Origin: Topomyia yanbarensis
Lineage: Eukaryota > Arthropoda > Insecta > Diptera > Culicidae
DNA: 64,000 nt
Direction of reading: 5' to 3'
Assembly: GCF_030247195.1 (NCBI RefSeq)
Contig: NC_080672.1
Coordinates: forward strand, 387,331,037-387,395,036
Part shown: piece after piece, positions 8,759-19,371 of the stretch
Layout: each line of letters opens with the position of its first letter
How positions within the stretch are numbered: position 1 is the stretch's first letter
Position numbers and translations under genes: made by a program
The notes under the pieces: generated by a model
The model's database searches: none
Told to the model about the DNA's origin: nothing
What the model saw: the letters and a program-made list of their open reading frames with translations, nothing else

Positions 8759-10072
8759 ATGGCTTCCTCCCCGGATGGCCAAATGGAGATCGAGTCGACT
8801 CCTAAGGCTCTCCCCCGACCCAAACAATATCCAGAGCTCTCGACCGGTCCCTTTGTGGTCTTCTTTCGGCCCAAAATAAAATCGCTGAATCTATTACAGA
8901 TTTCAAAAGACTTAACGGAACGGTTCTCGGCTGTGACCGAAATAAAAAAGGTCCGCTCAGACAGGCTGAGGGTCGTGCTGACTAACTCAAAGCAGGCAAA
9001 CGATATTGCTTGCTGCGAGCACTTTACGAAGGACTATCACGTGTATATTCCAGCTGTAAAAGTACAGTCTGAAGACGTTGTCACCGATGACAGTTTGACA
9101 TGCGAGGATCTGCTGCAGTACGGGGTTGGCCGTTTTAGAGACCGCGTACTTCAGCCAGTGAAAATACTCGAGTGCAAGCGTTTGCACTCAGTAGTAGTTG
9201 CGGGGGATGTTTCAAAAACGTACCCCCAATCAAACTCTTATCGGTTGACCTTCGCTGGTACCGCTTTGCCAAATTACGTCCTCTTGCACAAGGTTCGTCT
9301 GCCTGTGCGTCTGTTTGTGCCGCGGGTCATGAATTGCACAAAGTGTAAACAATTGGGTCACACAGCCACCCATTGTAGCAATAAGGCCCGCTGTGGAAAA
9401 TGCGGGGAGAATCATCTAGATGATTCGTGCAGTGAGAATGCTGAGAAGTGTCCTTACTGTGCAGAGAATCTGCATGATATCTCGGCATGTCCCGCGTACA
9501 AACTACGCGGGGATAAACTAAAACGTTCCCTTGCGGGACGATCTGAACGTTCTTTCGCAGAAATGCTAAAGAAAGCTACACCACCAACCTCAACAAACAT
9601 CTATGCTCACTTGCCTCCTAACGAGGGCGAGGCTGATGACCCACAAGAGGGAACATCTACTAGGGCGCCTAGAAGTTATAGGAAGAGGAGGAACATTTCC
9701 TCTCCTAAAGTTCGTTGTAAAGGCCAGAAGGTATCCCTTGACGGGACTCCGAAAGTCACATCTATTGGAAGTGTTGCAACCAAACCGAAGCAATTAGCTC
9801 CTGGTCTCGGAGGATTAAACTCAGAGAAGGAGTTCCCAGCACTTCCCGGAACATCAAAAATCCCAAGTGTTCCTCTGTTTCAGTTCGAGAATAATCGCGG
9901 CACTGGAATTATCAAACTCTCGGACATTGTGGACGGGATAATAAAAACTTTCAATATAACTGATCCTATTAAAAGTCTTATGTTAGCTTTTCTCCCTACA
10001 GTAAGAACATTTTTGAAGCAGTTGACTGCTAAATGGCCCCTCCTTTCAGCGATTGTATCCTTCGATGGCTAA
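8759..10072 (+). CDS. LINE ORF1: gag-like nucleic-acid-binding protein
   Basis: The product is 437 residues from ATG 8759. The frame is open back to a TTG at 8747, but the ATG gives the motif MASSPDGQ shared with the second copy. Three zinc knuckles sit at about residues 190-245: CTKCKQLGHTATHC, CGKCGENHLDDSC and CPYCAENLHDISAC. Upstream is an RNA-binding-like region containing SLNLLQISKDL and DIACCEHFTKDYHVYIP. Downstream is a basic, serine-rich stretch with SYRKRRN and an EFPALPG motif, typical of Jockey- and I-group ORF1 proteins. Such proteins coat element RNA and act as nucleic acid chaperones in ribonucleoprotein particles. The stop codon overlaps the ORF2 start (ATGGCTAA), suggesting coupled translation. 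No frameshift or internal stop is present. Confidence 0.9.
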   Translation: MASSPDGQMEIESTPKALPRPKQYPELSTGPFVVFFRPKIKSLNLLQISKDLTERFSAVTEIKKVRSDRLRVVLTNSKQANDIACCEHFTKDYHVYIPAVKVQSEDVVTDDSLTCEDLLQYGVGRFRDRVLQPVKILECKRLHSVVVAGDVSKTYPQSNSYRLTFAGTALPNYVLLHKVRLPVRLFVPRVMNCTKCKQLGHTATHCSNKARCGKCGENHLDDSCSENAEKCPYCAENLHDISACPAYKLRGDKLKRSLAGRSERSFAEMLKKATPPTSTNIYAHLPPNEGEADDPQEGTSTRAPRSYRKRRNISSPKVRCKGQKVSLDGTPKVTSIGSVATKPKQLAPGLGGLNSEKEFPALPGTSKIPSVPLFQFENNRGTGIIKLSDIVDGIIKTFNITDPIKSLMLAFLPTVRTFLKQLTAKWPLLSAIVSFDG

Positions 10073-13000
10073 CTCATCGAACGAGGTCACGGATTTGATC
10101 ACTGTTCTACAGTGGAATTGCAGAAGTATCATCCCGAAAATCGATTCCTTCAAAATTTTAATAAATAATTTGAGTTGCGATGCATTTGCATTATGTGAAA
10201 CTTGGTTAACTTCCGACATAGATCTCAACTTCCACGACTTTAATATTATTCGCCTGGATCGAGACACCCCCTATGGAGGAGTGCTTTTGGGGATCAAAAA
10301 GCGCTATTCCTTCTACAGAATTAACCTTCCCTCGATAACAGGTATTGAAGTTGTCGCTTGTCAAGTAACAACCAAAGGCAAAGCTCTTTGCATAGCTTCC
10401 ATATATATTCCCCCCAACACCGCGATTGGGCATCGCCGGCTACATGACATCATAGAATCCCTGCCTGCACCGCGACTAGTTTTAGGCGACTTTAACTCTC
10501 ACGGTACGGAATGGGGTTGCCTTTATGATGATAACCGTTCCTCTTTAATTCACAATATTTGCGACAACTTCAACATGACAATTCTAAACACGGGTGAAAT
10601 GACACGGATCCCTCCCCCACCAGCGCGCCCAAGCGCATTAGATTTATCCCTTTGCTCGACCTCGCTAAAGTTAGAATGCGCGTGGAAGGTAATCCCTGAT
10701 CCCCACGGTAGCGACCATCTGCCGATCGTAGTCTCAATCAATAACGGCTCAAGGCCATTGGAAACAATCAATATTTCGTATGACCTCACACGAAATATCG
10801 ATTGGAAGAGCTATGCTGCCGCGATATCCGACAACATCGAATCTACTCAAGAACTTCCTCCGGAGGAAGAGTACAGCTTTTTGGCTGGCTTGATTCTCGA
10901 CAACGCGAATGAAGCTCAGACTAAGCCAGTACCCGGCGCGAACATACAAAAACGTTCTCCCAATCCCTGGTGGGATAAAGAGTGCTCAGACGTGTACGCA
11001 GAGAAGGCCGCCGCGTTTAAGACCTTCCGGAACGACGGGTTACCCGCTAGTTTTCGACAGTACGCGACGTTAGACAAGCGAATGAAGAGTTTGATGAAAG
11101 CCAAAAAACGCGGTTATTGGCGCCGGTTCGTCGACGGATTAACGAGAGAAACATCGATGAGCACTCTTTGGGGAACAGCCCGACGTATGCGAAATCGAAA
11201 CAGTACTAATGAGAGCGTGGAATATTCAAACCGTTGGATATTCGATTTCGCCAAGAAGGTTTGTCCGGATTCCGCCCCGGCACAGAAGATCTACCGCGCC
11301 GCGTCCCGTCACGATAACGCGAACGAAACACCTTTTTCGATGGTGGAGTTCTCACTTGCTCTCTTGTCGTGTAACAATAAAGCTCCAGGGCCAGACAGAA
11401 TCAAATTCAACTTGTTGAAGAATCTGCCAGACTCTGCCAAGAGACGCTTGTTGAACTTATTTAATAAGTTTCTTGAGGCTAACATTGTCCCACAGGATTG
11501 GAGGCAAGTGAAGGTCATCGCCATCCAAAAACCAGGAAAACCAGCCTCCGACCACAATTCGTATCGACCGATCGCAATGCTATCTTGTATCCGGAAGTTG
11601 TTCGAGAAAATGATCCTATCCCGCCTCGACAATTGGGTCGAAGCAAATGGCTTACTGTCAGATACACAGTTTGGCTTTCGCAAAGGCAAAGGGACGAACG
11701 ATTGTCTTGCGTTGCTCTCAACCGAAATTCAAATGGCCTATGCTAGTAAAGAGCAGATGGCATCAGTGTTCCTAGATATAAAGGGGGCTTTTGATTCAGT
11801 TTCTATCAACATTCTTTCAGAGAAGCTGCACCAGCATGGTCTTTCAGCGACTTTAAACAACTTTTTACTAAACTTGTTGTCGGAAAAGCACATGCATTTT
11901 TCGCATGGTGACTTATCGACATCACGATTTAGCTACATGGGCCTTCCCCAGGGCTCATGTCTAAGCCCCCTGTTATACAATTTCTACGTCAACGACATTG
12001 ATGAATGTCTTGACAATTCCTGCACGTTAAGACAACTTGCAGACGATGGCGTGGTGTCTGTTACGGGACCCAAAGCTGTCGATCTACAAGGACCATTACA
12101 GAATACCTTGGACAATTTGTCTGCATGGGCTGTTAAGCTGGGTATCGAATTCTGCACGGAGAAAACTGAGTTAGTTGTATTTTCTAGGAAGCGTGAACCA
12201 GCACAACTACAGCTTCTATTAATGGGTCAAACTATAGCTCAGGTCTTCACAGTAAAATATCTAGGGGTCTGGTTCGACTCGAAAGGTACTTGGGGATGCC
12301 ATATTCGGTATCTGAAACAGAAATGCCAACAAAGGATCAACTTTCTTCGTACAATAACCGGAACGTGGTGGGGTGCCCACCCAGGAGACCTAATTAGGTT
12401 GTATCAAACGACGATACTGTCGGTACTGGAATACGGATGCTTCTGCTTTCGATCCGCCGTGAACATACATTTCATCAAACTCGAAAGAATTCAGTATCGT
12501 TGTTTGCGTATCGCCTTAGGGTGCATGCAGTCGACCCATACGATGAGTCTCGAAGTCCTGTCGGGCGTTCTCCCGTTGAAAAAATGGGAACTCTCATATC
12601 GATTGCTCATTCGATGCGATATCTTGAACTCGTTGGTGATTGAAAATTTCGAAAGGCTTGTTGAGCTCAATTCTCAGACCCGTTTTATGTCCCTGTACTT
12701 TGACTACATGGCGCAAAATATTAATCCTTCTTCTTACAATCCCAACCGTGTGCATTTCATAAATACTTCTGAATCTACTGTTTTCTTCGACACATCCATG
12801 AAAGATGAGATTATTGGAATTCCGGACCACATACGCCCACAAGTGGTTCCAAATATTTTTTATAATAAATTCCGAGAAGTCGACTGTTCTAAGATGTTTT
12901 ATACTGACGGATCAAACCTCGAAGGGTCCACTGGCTTCGGTATTTTCAATCAAAAGTTCACCGCCTCCTACAAACTCAGTGACCCTGCTTCAGTCTACGC

Positions 13001-13745
13001 CGCAGAACTAGCTGCTATTCAGTATACCCTTGGAGTCATTGACACATTACCCGCAGACCATTACTTCATCGTCTCGGATAGTCTGAGTTCTATTGACGCT
13101 ATTCGCTCGATGAAACATGGAAAGCATTCCTCGTATTTTTTGGGGAAAATACGGGAGCTACTGAGTGCTTTATCTGACAAATCTTTCCAGATTACCTTGG
13201 TGTGGGTCCCTTCTCATTGCTCCATTCCGGGCAATGAGAAAGCGGACTCCTTAGCTAAGGTGGGTGCCATTGAAGGTGACGTTTTTGAAAGACCAATTTG
13301 CTTCCACGAATTTTTCAGTATTACTCATCAGAGAACCCTCGAAAGTTGGCAAACCTCGTGGAGCAATGGGGAGCTAGGAAGGTGGCTACATTCGATAGTC
13401 CCTAAGGTATCGACGAAACCTTGGTTCAAGGGGATGGATGTGGGTCGTGACTTCATTCGTGTGATGTCCCGACTCATGGCGAACCATTACACGCTGGATG
13501 CACATCTCCGACGTATTGGGCTCGTGGAGAGTGGTATCTGCGCTTGTGGCGACGGTTATCACGATATAGAGCACATAGTCTGGGCGTGCACCGAGTACAG
13601 TTCCGCCAGGTCTCGGCTTATGGACACCCTCCGGGCCCGAGGAAGACCACCCAACGTCCCGGTTCGAGATGTGTTGGCAAGCCGCGATGTCCTCTATATG
13701 TCCGTTATATACACCTTCATAAAAACCATCAATATCCAACTTTAA
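10065..13745 (+). CDS. LINE ORF2: endonuclease, reverse transcriptase and RNase H polyprotein
   Basis: The product is 1226 residues from ATG 10065, which overlaps the ORF1 stop by 8 nt. Domain order: an apurinic-type endonuclease at about 10-225, with QWNCRS, the acidic CETWL, LGDFNSHG and SDHLP (Asp217, His218); then reverse transcriptase at about 430-720, with NNKAPGPDRI, SYRPIAMLS, QFGFRKGKG, FLDIKGAFDSV, GLPQGSCLSPLLYN and a catalytic LADD box (Asp660, Asp661) in place of the commoner FADD or YADD. RNase H lies at about 945-1075, with YTDGS (Asp948), YAAELAAI, VSDSLSSI and NEKADSLAK (Asp1061). A C-terminal zinc-like CACGDGYHDIEHIVWAC follows. It would nick target DNA and copy element RNA in place. 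The frame has no stop or frameshift, and all expected catalytic residues that can be checked are present. RNase H indicates the I superfamily rather than Jockey or CR1. Confidence 0.92.
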   Translation: MANSSNEVTDLITVLQWNCRSIIPKIDSFKILINNLSCDAFALCETWLTSDIDLNFHDFNIIRLDRDTPYGGVLLGIKKRYSFYRINLPSITGIEVVACQVTTKGKALCIASIYIPPNTAIGHRRLHDIIESLPAPRLVLGDFNSHGTEWGCLYDDNRSSLIHNICDNFNMTILNTGEMTRIPPPPARPSALDLSLCSTSLKLECAWKVIPDPHGSDHLPIVVSINNGSRPLETINISYDLTRNIDWKSYAAAISDNIESTQELPPEEEYSFLAGLILDNANEAQTKPVPGANIQKRSPNPWWDKECSDVYAEKAAAFKTFRNDGLPASFRQYATLDKRMKSLMKAKKRGYWRRFVDGLTRETSMSTLWGTARRMRNRNSTNESVEYSNRWIFDFAKKVCPDSAPAQKIYRAASRHDNANETPFSMVEFSLALLSCNNKAPGPDRIKFNLLKNLPDSAKRRLLNLFNKFLEANIVPQDWRQVKVIAIQKPGKPASDHNSYRPIAMLSCIRKLFEKMILSRLDNWVEANGLLSDTQFGFRKGKGTNDCLALLSTEIQMAYASKEQMASVFLDIKGAFDSVSINILSEKLHQHGLSATLNNFLLNLLSEKHMHFSHGDLSTSRFSYMGLPQGSCLSPLLYNFYVNDIDECLDNSCTLRQLADDGVVSVTGPKAVDLQGPLQNTLDNLSAWAVKLGIEFCTEKTELVVFSRKREPAQLQLLLMGQTIAQVFTVKYLGVWFDSKGTWGCHIRYLKQKCQQRINFLRTITGTWWGAHPGDLIRLYQTTILSVLEYGCFCFRSAVNIHFIKLERIQYRCLRIALGCMQSTHTMSLEVLSGVLPLKKWELSYRLLIRCDILNSLVIENFERLVELNSQTRFMSLYFDYMAQNINPSSYNPNRVHFINTSESTVFFDTSMKDEIIGIPDHIRPQVVPNIFYNKFREVDCSKMFYTDGSNLEGSTGFGIFNQKFTASYKLSDPASVYAAELAAIQYTLGVIDTLPADHYFIVSDSLSSIDAIRSMKHGKHSSYFLGKIRELLSALSDKSFQITLVWVPSHCSIPGNEKADSLAKVGAIEGDVFERPICFHEFFSITHQRTLESWQTSWSNGELGRWLHSIVPKVSTKPWFKGMDVGRDFIRVMSRLMANHYTLDAHLRRIGLVESGICACGDGYHDIEHIVWACTEYSSARSRLMDTLRARGRPPNVPVRDVLASRDVLYMSVIYTFIKTINIQL

Positions 13746-14530
13746 CTGCCCCTTTTCCTTATCATTCTCAGAAACGCTCTCTTCCACCTGTACCATACAC
13801 CCACGATGGTTTGATGCGACTCCAAGGCGACACAAAACATCCCTGTCGAATGAGCCAACAAACACGGGACCTAAAGCACGAACATCACATGCACAACTCG
13901 AAATGTAGCCGATCAACATCTGAGCCGTACTACGAAATCGTCTGGAGAAACCCCTGCCATCTTGAGAACGACCACCCGGCGTCCCAGTACATGATTCCCC
14001 TGATGAAGGCCACCCTGATTCTGTAATCCATCCGTTGATCTCCCGAAGTCTGAAACTGAAATAATGTTCTTCCCCTGCCACGTTTGTCCACCCTACTTCC
14101 CCTGACTCTGCACCCTTTCCCCCCCGAATATCTTCATAAAGCATTTAGCTCTTCTTGCCTTTTCTAGTTTTAACTATTATATTATATGATCTCGTTGAAA
14201 ATGCCCAACTCTACTACCACATAAAATAACTAGTTAATGTCTCCGAATCTTTACAAAATTTAATCACGCCCTCTAATTATTTCTACTTTTAAGATAGTCG
14301 TAAAAATTTTCCCCCTTAGTTAAACATTATTTGCTCTAATAATCTCATTGCTAAAAAAGTCAAACCATATTGCCATAAAAACTAAATGACCCCCTAATCT
14401 TACGAATTTCAAAAATCAATATGTAATCCCCTAGTTTTAAGTAATTTAAAATGTAAAACAAAACAAAATTGGCACCTTTAAGCTAACGCAAACCTGCCTT
14501 ATCAAATAAACGAATTGAAAAAAAAAAAAA
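13746..14530 (+). other. LINE 3' UTR and poly(A) tail
   Basis: After the ORF2 stop there are about 770 bases without an element-related frame, becoming AT-rich toward the end. An AATAAA-like AAATAAACG sits just before the A-run at 14517-14530. The antisense open frame across 13386-14144 is a shadow of ORF2 and the UTR. Confidence 0.75.
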
Positions 14531-14640
14531 TTAAATTTGCTGATTTTTTTTTCTATCATTTCATTCCATTTCACATATTCTTATATAATTAATGTTCTTG
14601 TAACAATTATGATGTCACAAATTGAAAATAAAAGCTTTTA

Positions 14641-14718
14641 CAGTAAGGTTCCATTTTTGGCACGGTTCCAGTTTTGGCCACTGAAAAAAATATTGTTGCC
14701 GAAAGCGGAATCCTACTG
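14641..14718. mobile_element. 78-bp TA-flanked mini-MITE
   Basis: Inverted ends CAGTAAGGTTCCATTTTTGG and the complement of CCGAAAGCGGAATCCTACTG are flanked by TA at 14639-14640 and 14719-14720. It shares its terminus with 8282-8345. It is too small to encode anything. Confidence 0.65.
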
Positions 14719-14720
14719 TA

Positions 14721-15756
14721 GCTAGAGATATTATGTAAAAACAAAGCGTGCTTTTTGGGTTTGAGAGCATTACTCAGTACTAATACAACTTTGAACGTTT
14801 TCTAGGAAACCTAATAGTCGTAATTAATATTTACGTAAACTACATATGAAGTTGTCTATATCTCCGGAAAATAATTGCAAGCTACGCCAGCCAAAAAAGG
14901 GGTTGATGGAAAAACACTGGCAAATTACGCACGTACTTAAATTTTATAAATCGGTCAATAAAAGCATCTGACAAGTTATTTGGTCATTATCACAAAAAGT
15001 TGGCTGTTTCCTTACCTTACCTTACAGATGTTTGCACCGACCGGGAGCGCATTGTGTACGGCTTGATGGTGCAGACAATCAGACATGCGATAACAGCGTC
15101 GTTTTGTGCGCGCTAGAGTTGCTGTGTGGATGGGTTTGTTTTTAGTCCGAGCACGAATCAACACACGCCACACACAGCTAGGGCAACGTGAACAGAAATG
15201 TTCCATTGATTTTATGGTGCCTCGTGCCAATTGCGGGGTTGTTGATACTGTTTTATACACATTCCGATACACATACATACGTCGGTACGGTCACACAGCG
15301 CATCGGTATCAGACTCTGTTGTTGATTTGTTCTATTAAAATTTGCTTGCGTAGGTGCAGCGCCCCACTCGCACGTTCTGACCGAGTGGTCAGCGCGTGTT
15401 GTTCACTTCCATCTGCTAGATTAATTCCTAAGCTTTACATTCTGATAAAGTGTTAGATGATGGCACCCTATTTTTGGGTAACATATTTGGAATGCTATTT
15501 ACTATCGGGTCACCGGTAATGCTCCGTACGTTAAGTAGGTTTAAACAAATCCTGAAATGTTTCATTGGATGCTGTGTTTGCATTCGAAGGTATGTAAATT
15601 TTCCACTTGTCGCAATATGTCCTTTCGTGTTAATTTTTGAAACACCCAAAGGTACGGATTACCAATGACGTGAGCAGGAATGTTGTGAATTATTAAATGG
15701 GATGTTATGTGAGTTATTCTGCTATGAATCAAATATTAGGGTTTTTATTTGATCTA
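14721..15756. other. Unannotated stretch
   Basis: No gene was recognised. A short CCTTA run (TTCCTTACCTTACCTTAC) lies near 15009-15026. The open frames at 15012-15278 and 15106-15456 overlap on opposite strands and show no recognisable motif. Confidence 0.5.
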
Positions 15757-15758
15757 TA

Positions 15759-16639
15759 GGGGAACCCGGGGCTATTAAGACAGTGGGGGTAATTCGGACC
15801 TCTTCGATTTCTCAAAAAATAGCAAAATTTTCTGACTATCGTACATATTCGTGGAACCGCTATTCAGAAAAATTATTTTTGAGAGCTGAATTTGATTCTT
15901 TGTTCTTTGTAGAAGGGAGATACAAGGTGTTTCGATATTTTACCATTCTCCAAACAAAAATCATTATAATGGAAAAACCGTGATTAAATCAACAAATAAA
16001 AGTGAAAAAAATAAATGGTAAGTGTTTTGGAAAACTAGAGGCTCCTATTTTATGGAATAAATTTTGTTTAGGTGAAAACACAGATATTTTCGAGACGCTC
16101 ACCACTTTTGTGCGATATGAGCGAACGGGGCTATTCGGACCCCCTATTCCGTCAATCACCGTTCAGCGGCTGCGCACACCATTGCACACGCCACAGCAAA
16201 GAAAATACTTGGGTTGCCAATCGACAGCTGTGACATACCAGATTAAGTTTTTGTAAGGCAATTCATTTTTTTGCTTCTTAAGTGTCTCTTATAAATATTT
16301 CATAGGTAAACATAATTCCATTGTAAAAAATTAAAGAAAAATGGTCTGAATTGCCCCGTAGGGAGGTCCGAATTACCCCTACATTGTAAAAGGATGAAAA
16401 ACGTAGATGTTTGCAAATCGTCGCCTAGCGCAACCATTGAGTGCTTGGAGTTTTTCAAAAAGCACAGTAAATGGTAAGATCTACAAATCTGAGCGCCTCG
16501 AGAAGCGCAATTTTATGGCACTAAAATGTAGCTGAGGTTTCAAACTAACAATTAGGATTTTAAACCGGTAACTTATTTCAACTCTATCCACCTAAAAGGG
16601 CGATTTGCTTAAGTAGGTCCGAATAGCCCCGAGTTCCCC
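15759..16639. mobile_element. TA-flanked MITE-like element, 881 bp
   Basis: Terminal inverted repeats start GGGGAACCCGGGGCTATT on the left and end AATAGCCCCGAGTTCCCC on the right, with TA on both sides. An inner repeat of the same theme (GCGAACGGGGCTATTCGGAC) sits near 16120. No transposase frame was found, so it is nonautonomous. A partial copy lies at 181-230. Confidence 0.75.
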
Positions 16640-16674
16640 TACATGATATTAGTCAGGTCCACAACATGCACACA

Positions 16675-18198
16675 TACACTGGGTACAGAAATTGTCCGTA
16701 CAGGCAATAGCTAAAGAAACAGACGCCATCAAAAAAAAAAATTTGAATTCAAAGTTCATCTTTATTTGATCTTTTGACCTCCGTGTACAAATCCAATATT
16801 TCATATTCAATTAATTTCAATTAACTACGTACCTGACTTTTTCGCTCGAAATGTTCGCTTCAAATGTTTCACATAGTCCCACAAATATTTTATTGGGTTT
16901 AAATCCAGATACTAGGAAGTATGAGGAAGAGTCAAACGTTGTACAGCAACTATTCCTTTACCACCATCGAATTATGCCTCGGATCGTTGTCATGGCCAAA
17001 ACAAAAACATCTTTCATAGCCCATTTTTTGTACCAGCCTTTAAATTCGACTTCGAAATTTTCAATCGATGCATCGTTGGATACAACTCCAAATGTTCCTT
17101 CAAGATGTACACTACAATCAGCGCGACAGTCGATCTTAAATCGTGGTGGTCAATAAAAAATGAGAATGATTCCAATACCTTTCTGTAATTAAAGTAAAGA
17201 GCGTAAATTTTTTTCTCTCCAAGAGAATTGCTCTCTGAACTCCCTGGAAATGGGTGGCATGTTTCTTTTCGCTCGGGTGCTGTCAGTTCAATCAAAGATG
17301 GCGTCGAAACAGCAAATACTCCGCGAGCGTGTTGTACGGTTTTACGAAACGCATGATTATCGTGGAAAAAAGTTTACGGTAGACTACTTTCGAGATGAAA
17401 ACGTGCCCGTGAGTACAGTTTACTGGCATCCCTGAGCGTGGAGCTGAAGACCGGTAGCGGCCGACCGGCGGAGATGATAACAAAGAAGCATAAGGAAGCG
17501 TCGAAAAAGCTGTTCGACAACAAGGACGGAACAAGTTTGCGTGACGCCGGCCGTCACTCCCATACCATGTTTCACCGAACCCTCAAGATAGAGGACATCA
17601 TCTGTCGGAAGAAGACTCGGTCCCCCGAGTACACAGATGAACCGATAGCGATCGTGAAAACGCAGTGTCGGTGGATGACGAAGAACTACCGCTGGACGTC
17701 GTTCGTGCTGGACGACGAAAGTTACTTTTCGCTCTCGAAGATCCACATTCCAGGAAATGTCAGCTACTATTCCAGTGACAAATCGGTTACCCCCCCCGAA
17801 GTAAAATATAAGTTTAAGCATAAATTGGAAAAAAGTTATGCTGTACATCGCCATATCTGATAGAGGGATTTCAAATTCATGGTTCAAGCCGAGCGGTCTG
17901 GCCATCAACCATCAATCAACAAGTGTACCAGTCTGGTACTACCCGAAGGAGATTCTTCTCTGCCGTTCTTAAAGGAGCATCGTGCGGATGGAAAGTACGT
18001 CTTCTGGTAAGACAAGGCGTCTTCAAATTACGCCAAGATGACGCTGGAGTATCTTGAGCATAAAAAGATACCATACGTGCCGAAAGAAAGGAACCCGATC
18101 AACTTGCTAACTTTCTTATGGTACGATTTCGTATGATTTTTTTTGGTATGCCTATAATTTGGGGGTTTTCAAATGTGAACAAATTTCCAATCAGTGTA
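16675..18198 (+). mobile_element. Decayed mariner-type element (ITmD37E-like)
   Basis: The ends TACACTGGGTACAGAAATTG and the complement of CAAATTTCCAATCAGTGTA form imperfect inverted repeats. They enclose a broken transposase gene at 17298-18118. Its length of about 1.5 kb is in the usual range for the group. Confidence 0.7.
17298..18118 (+). pseudogene. Mariner-family transposase, ITmD37E-like, broken
   Basis: It starts at ATG 17298 with MASKQQILRERVVRFYETHD, then GKKFTVDYF, the N-terminal helix-turn-helix part that binds the element ends. A frame change occurs near 17430. The second frame holds GSGRPAEM, the KLFDNKDGTSLRDAGR second DNA-binding helix region, CRKKTRSPEYTDE, and the first catalytic-aspartate motif FVLDDESYFSLS near 17703-17738. 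After another shift near 17860 comes NSWFKPSGLAIN, then YVFW-stop-DKASSNYAKMTLEYL at about 17996-18060, where the second catalytic Asp follows an in-frame stop, then KIPYVPKERNPINL. The segment that should hold the final acidic residue is missing. The motif order matches mosquito ITmD37E transposases; the D37E spacing itself cannot be checked. Confidence 0.8.
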
Positions 18199-19257
18199 CG
18201 AGAATTAGGTTTGCATTTTTCTTATACAAGCTAGATTTCGATTTACTACCACGTTTTGTTGTAGGTGGTCAAATGGGTATGGATGCACAATACCTTTGCT
18301 ATGTTATTGCAGAGGTCGCTCGTGTTGTGTAAATTAAATACACGATAGATAATATCGTTGACGACGGTCATTTCGGCTGTTACAGCGGATCAGCTGTATT
18401 AGCTACAGTATTGTTTATGTTTTTGCGTGTTGTTCTGCGAAAATGCATTATCTTTCGTTCTCAGTACAGTACATTTAATCAATGTAAAAAAATGTCAAGT
18501 GAGTTTTTCTTACGTAAAAATTAATGCTGAACACGAGTTTTGTGTTGATTTTTCGATACTTTTGCTTATGAAAAAAACGGATATGAACATGAAACATACG
18601 CTTGGGGGCACTGTAGGTCACTGCTGTAATGTAAATTTGAATTATTTTGGCAGTAAAATTGTGCGTAGTTTCGTGTGAAAAATGCCAAAACAAAGTGAAA
18701 AGGAATTGCATCTGTTTAAGATGGCGCCAGTATTCGATCAGCCTCTAAACAACTCAATGTTTCGTTCGAAACATTACGTGCCCGTGAGAAAGGAAAGTGC
18801 TTGTCATCAATGAAAGCGCGCCAGACATTTTGCGTGAGTTAACAATATAATAATTTAAGGTGTTATTGAAGAAGATATTCGAAAAAAACACGATCGAAAA
18901 AGGGAAGGAAAAGGAATAAAAAAAATGCTGCGATGCGCAAACGTGATCGTCGCACAGCTAAGCAACCATGTGAGTCGGAATGAACAACTTCAATTCCACA
19001 CTCTGGCTGCATTATTTGCAAGCACAAAGCTAGACACAGCTGCTGACAAAACATGTTTTTCAATATTTTCTTCCGCGGTTTCATGATTTTTCACCTCATT
19101 TGCCACTTCCCTCATTTTCTTGCCTGAATGACGACAATGGATCGCATTTATTATTTGTTTTCTTAATTTTTAAACAATCTGCGGTATTCATACTCTTCAA
19201 ATAAAAGTTGCTCCGCGTTTTTCTAGGCAAGTATATTAGAGTGACATAAAAAAGTCT
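18199..19257. other. Unannotated AT-rich stretch
   Basis: No gene was recognised. A 43-codon frame starting at 18681 (MPKQSEKELHLFKMAP) loosely recalls the N-terminus of transposon-encoded HTH proteins but stops early, so it is not called. Confidence 0.45.
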
Positions 19258-19371
19258 TATCAGGAGTACTTGCGCCAAATTTTAAACAAATCGGATAAGT
19301 CTAGCTACCGGACCAACGTGCCTGAAGTCTGTATGGGATTTTTCGACAATTTGCATGGAGAAAACCCACTA

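Larger units (their letters stand above)
8496..14530 (+). mobile_element. Apparently full-length I-group LINE with target-site duplications
   Basis: The element is 6.03 kb, with a 263-bp 5' UTR, two long uninterrupted ORFs, a 3' UTR of about 770 bp and a poly(A) tail ending at 14530. The sequence TTAAATTTGC stands directly before the 5' end (8486-8495) and directly after the tail (14531-14540); counting shared A residues the duplication could be up to 14 bp. RNase H within ORF2 and three CCHC knuckles in ORF1 place it in the I superfamily (I, R1, LOA and relatives). A decayed relative lies at about 43228-45195. Intact frames and a clear duplication suggest a young, possibly mobile copy. Confidence 0.9.

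Noticed and set aside
13386..14144. 252-codon minus-strand frame.
   Set aside because: It is antisense to the end of the LINE ORF2 and its 3' UTR, with no motif of its own.
17420..17908. 162-codon minus-strand frame.
   Set aside because: It is antisense to the mariner transposase remnant.
18681..18812. Short frame MPKQSEKELHLFKMAP suggestive of a transposon HTH protein.
   Set aside because: It stops after 43 codons and no further matching block was found on either side.
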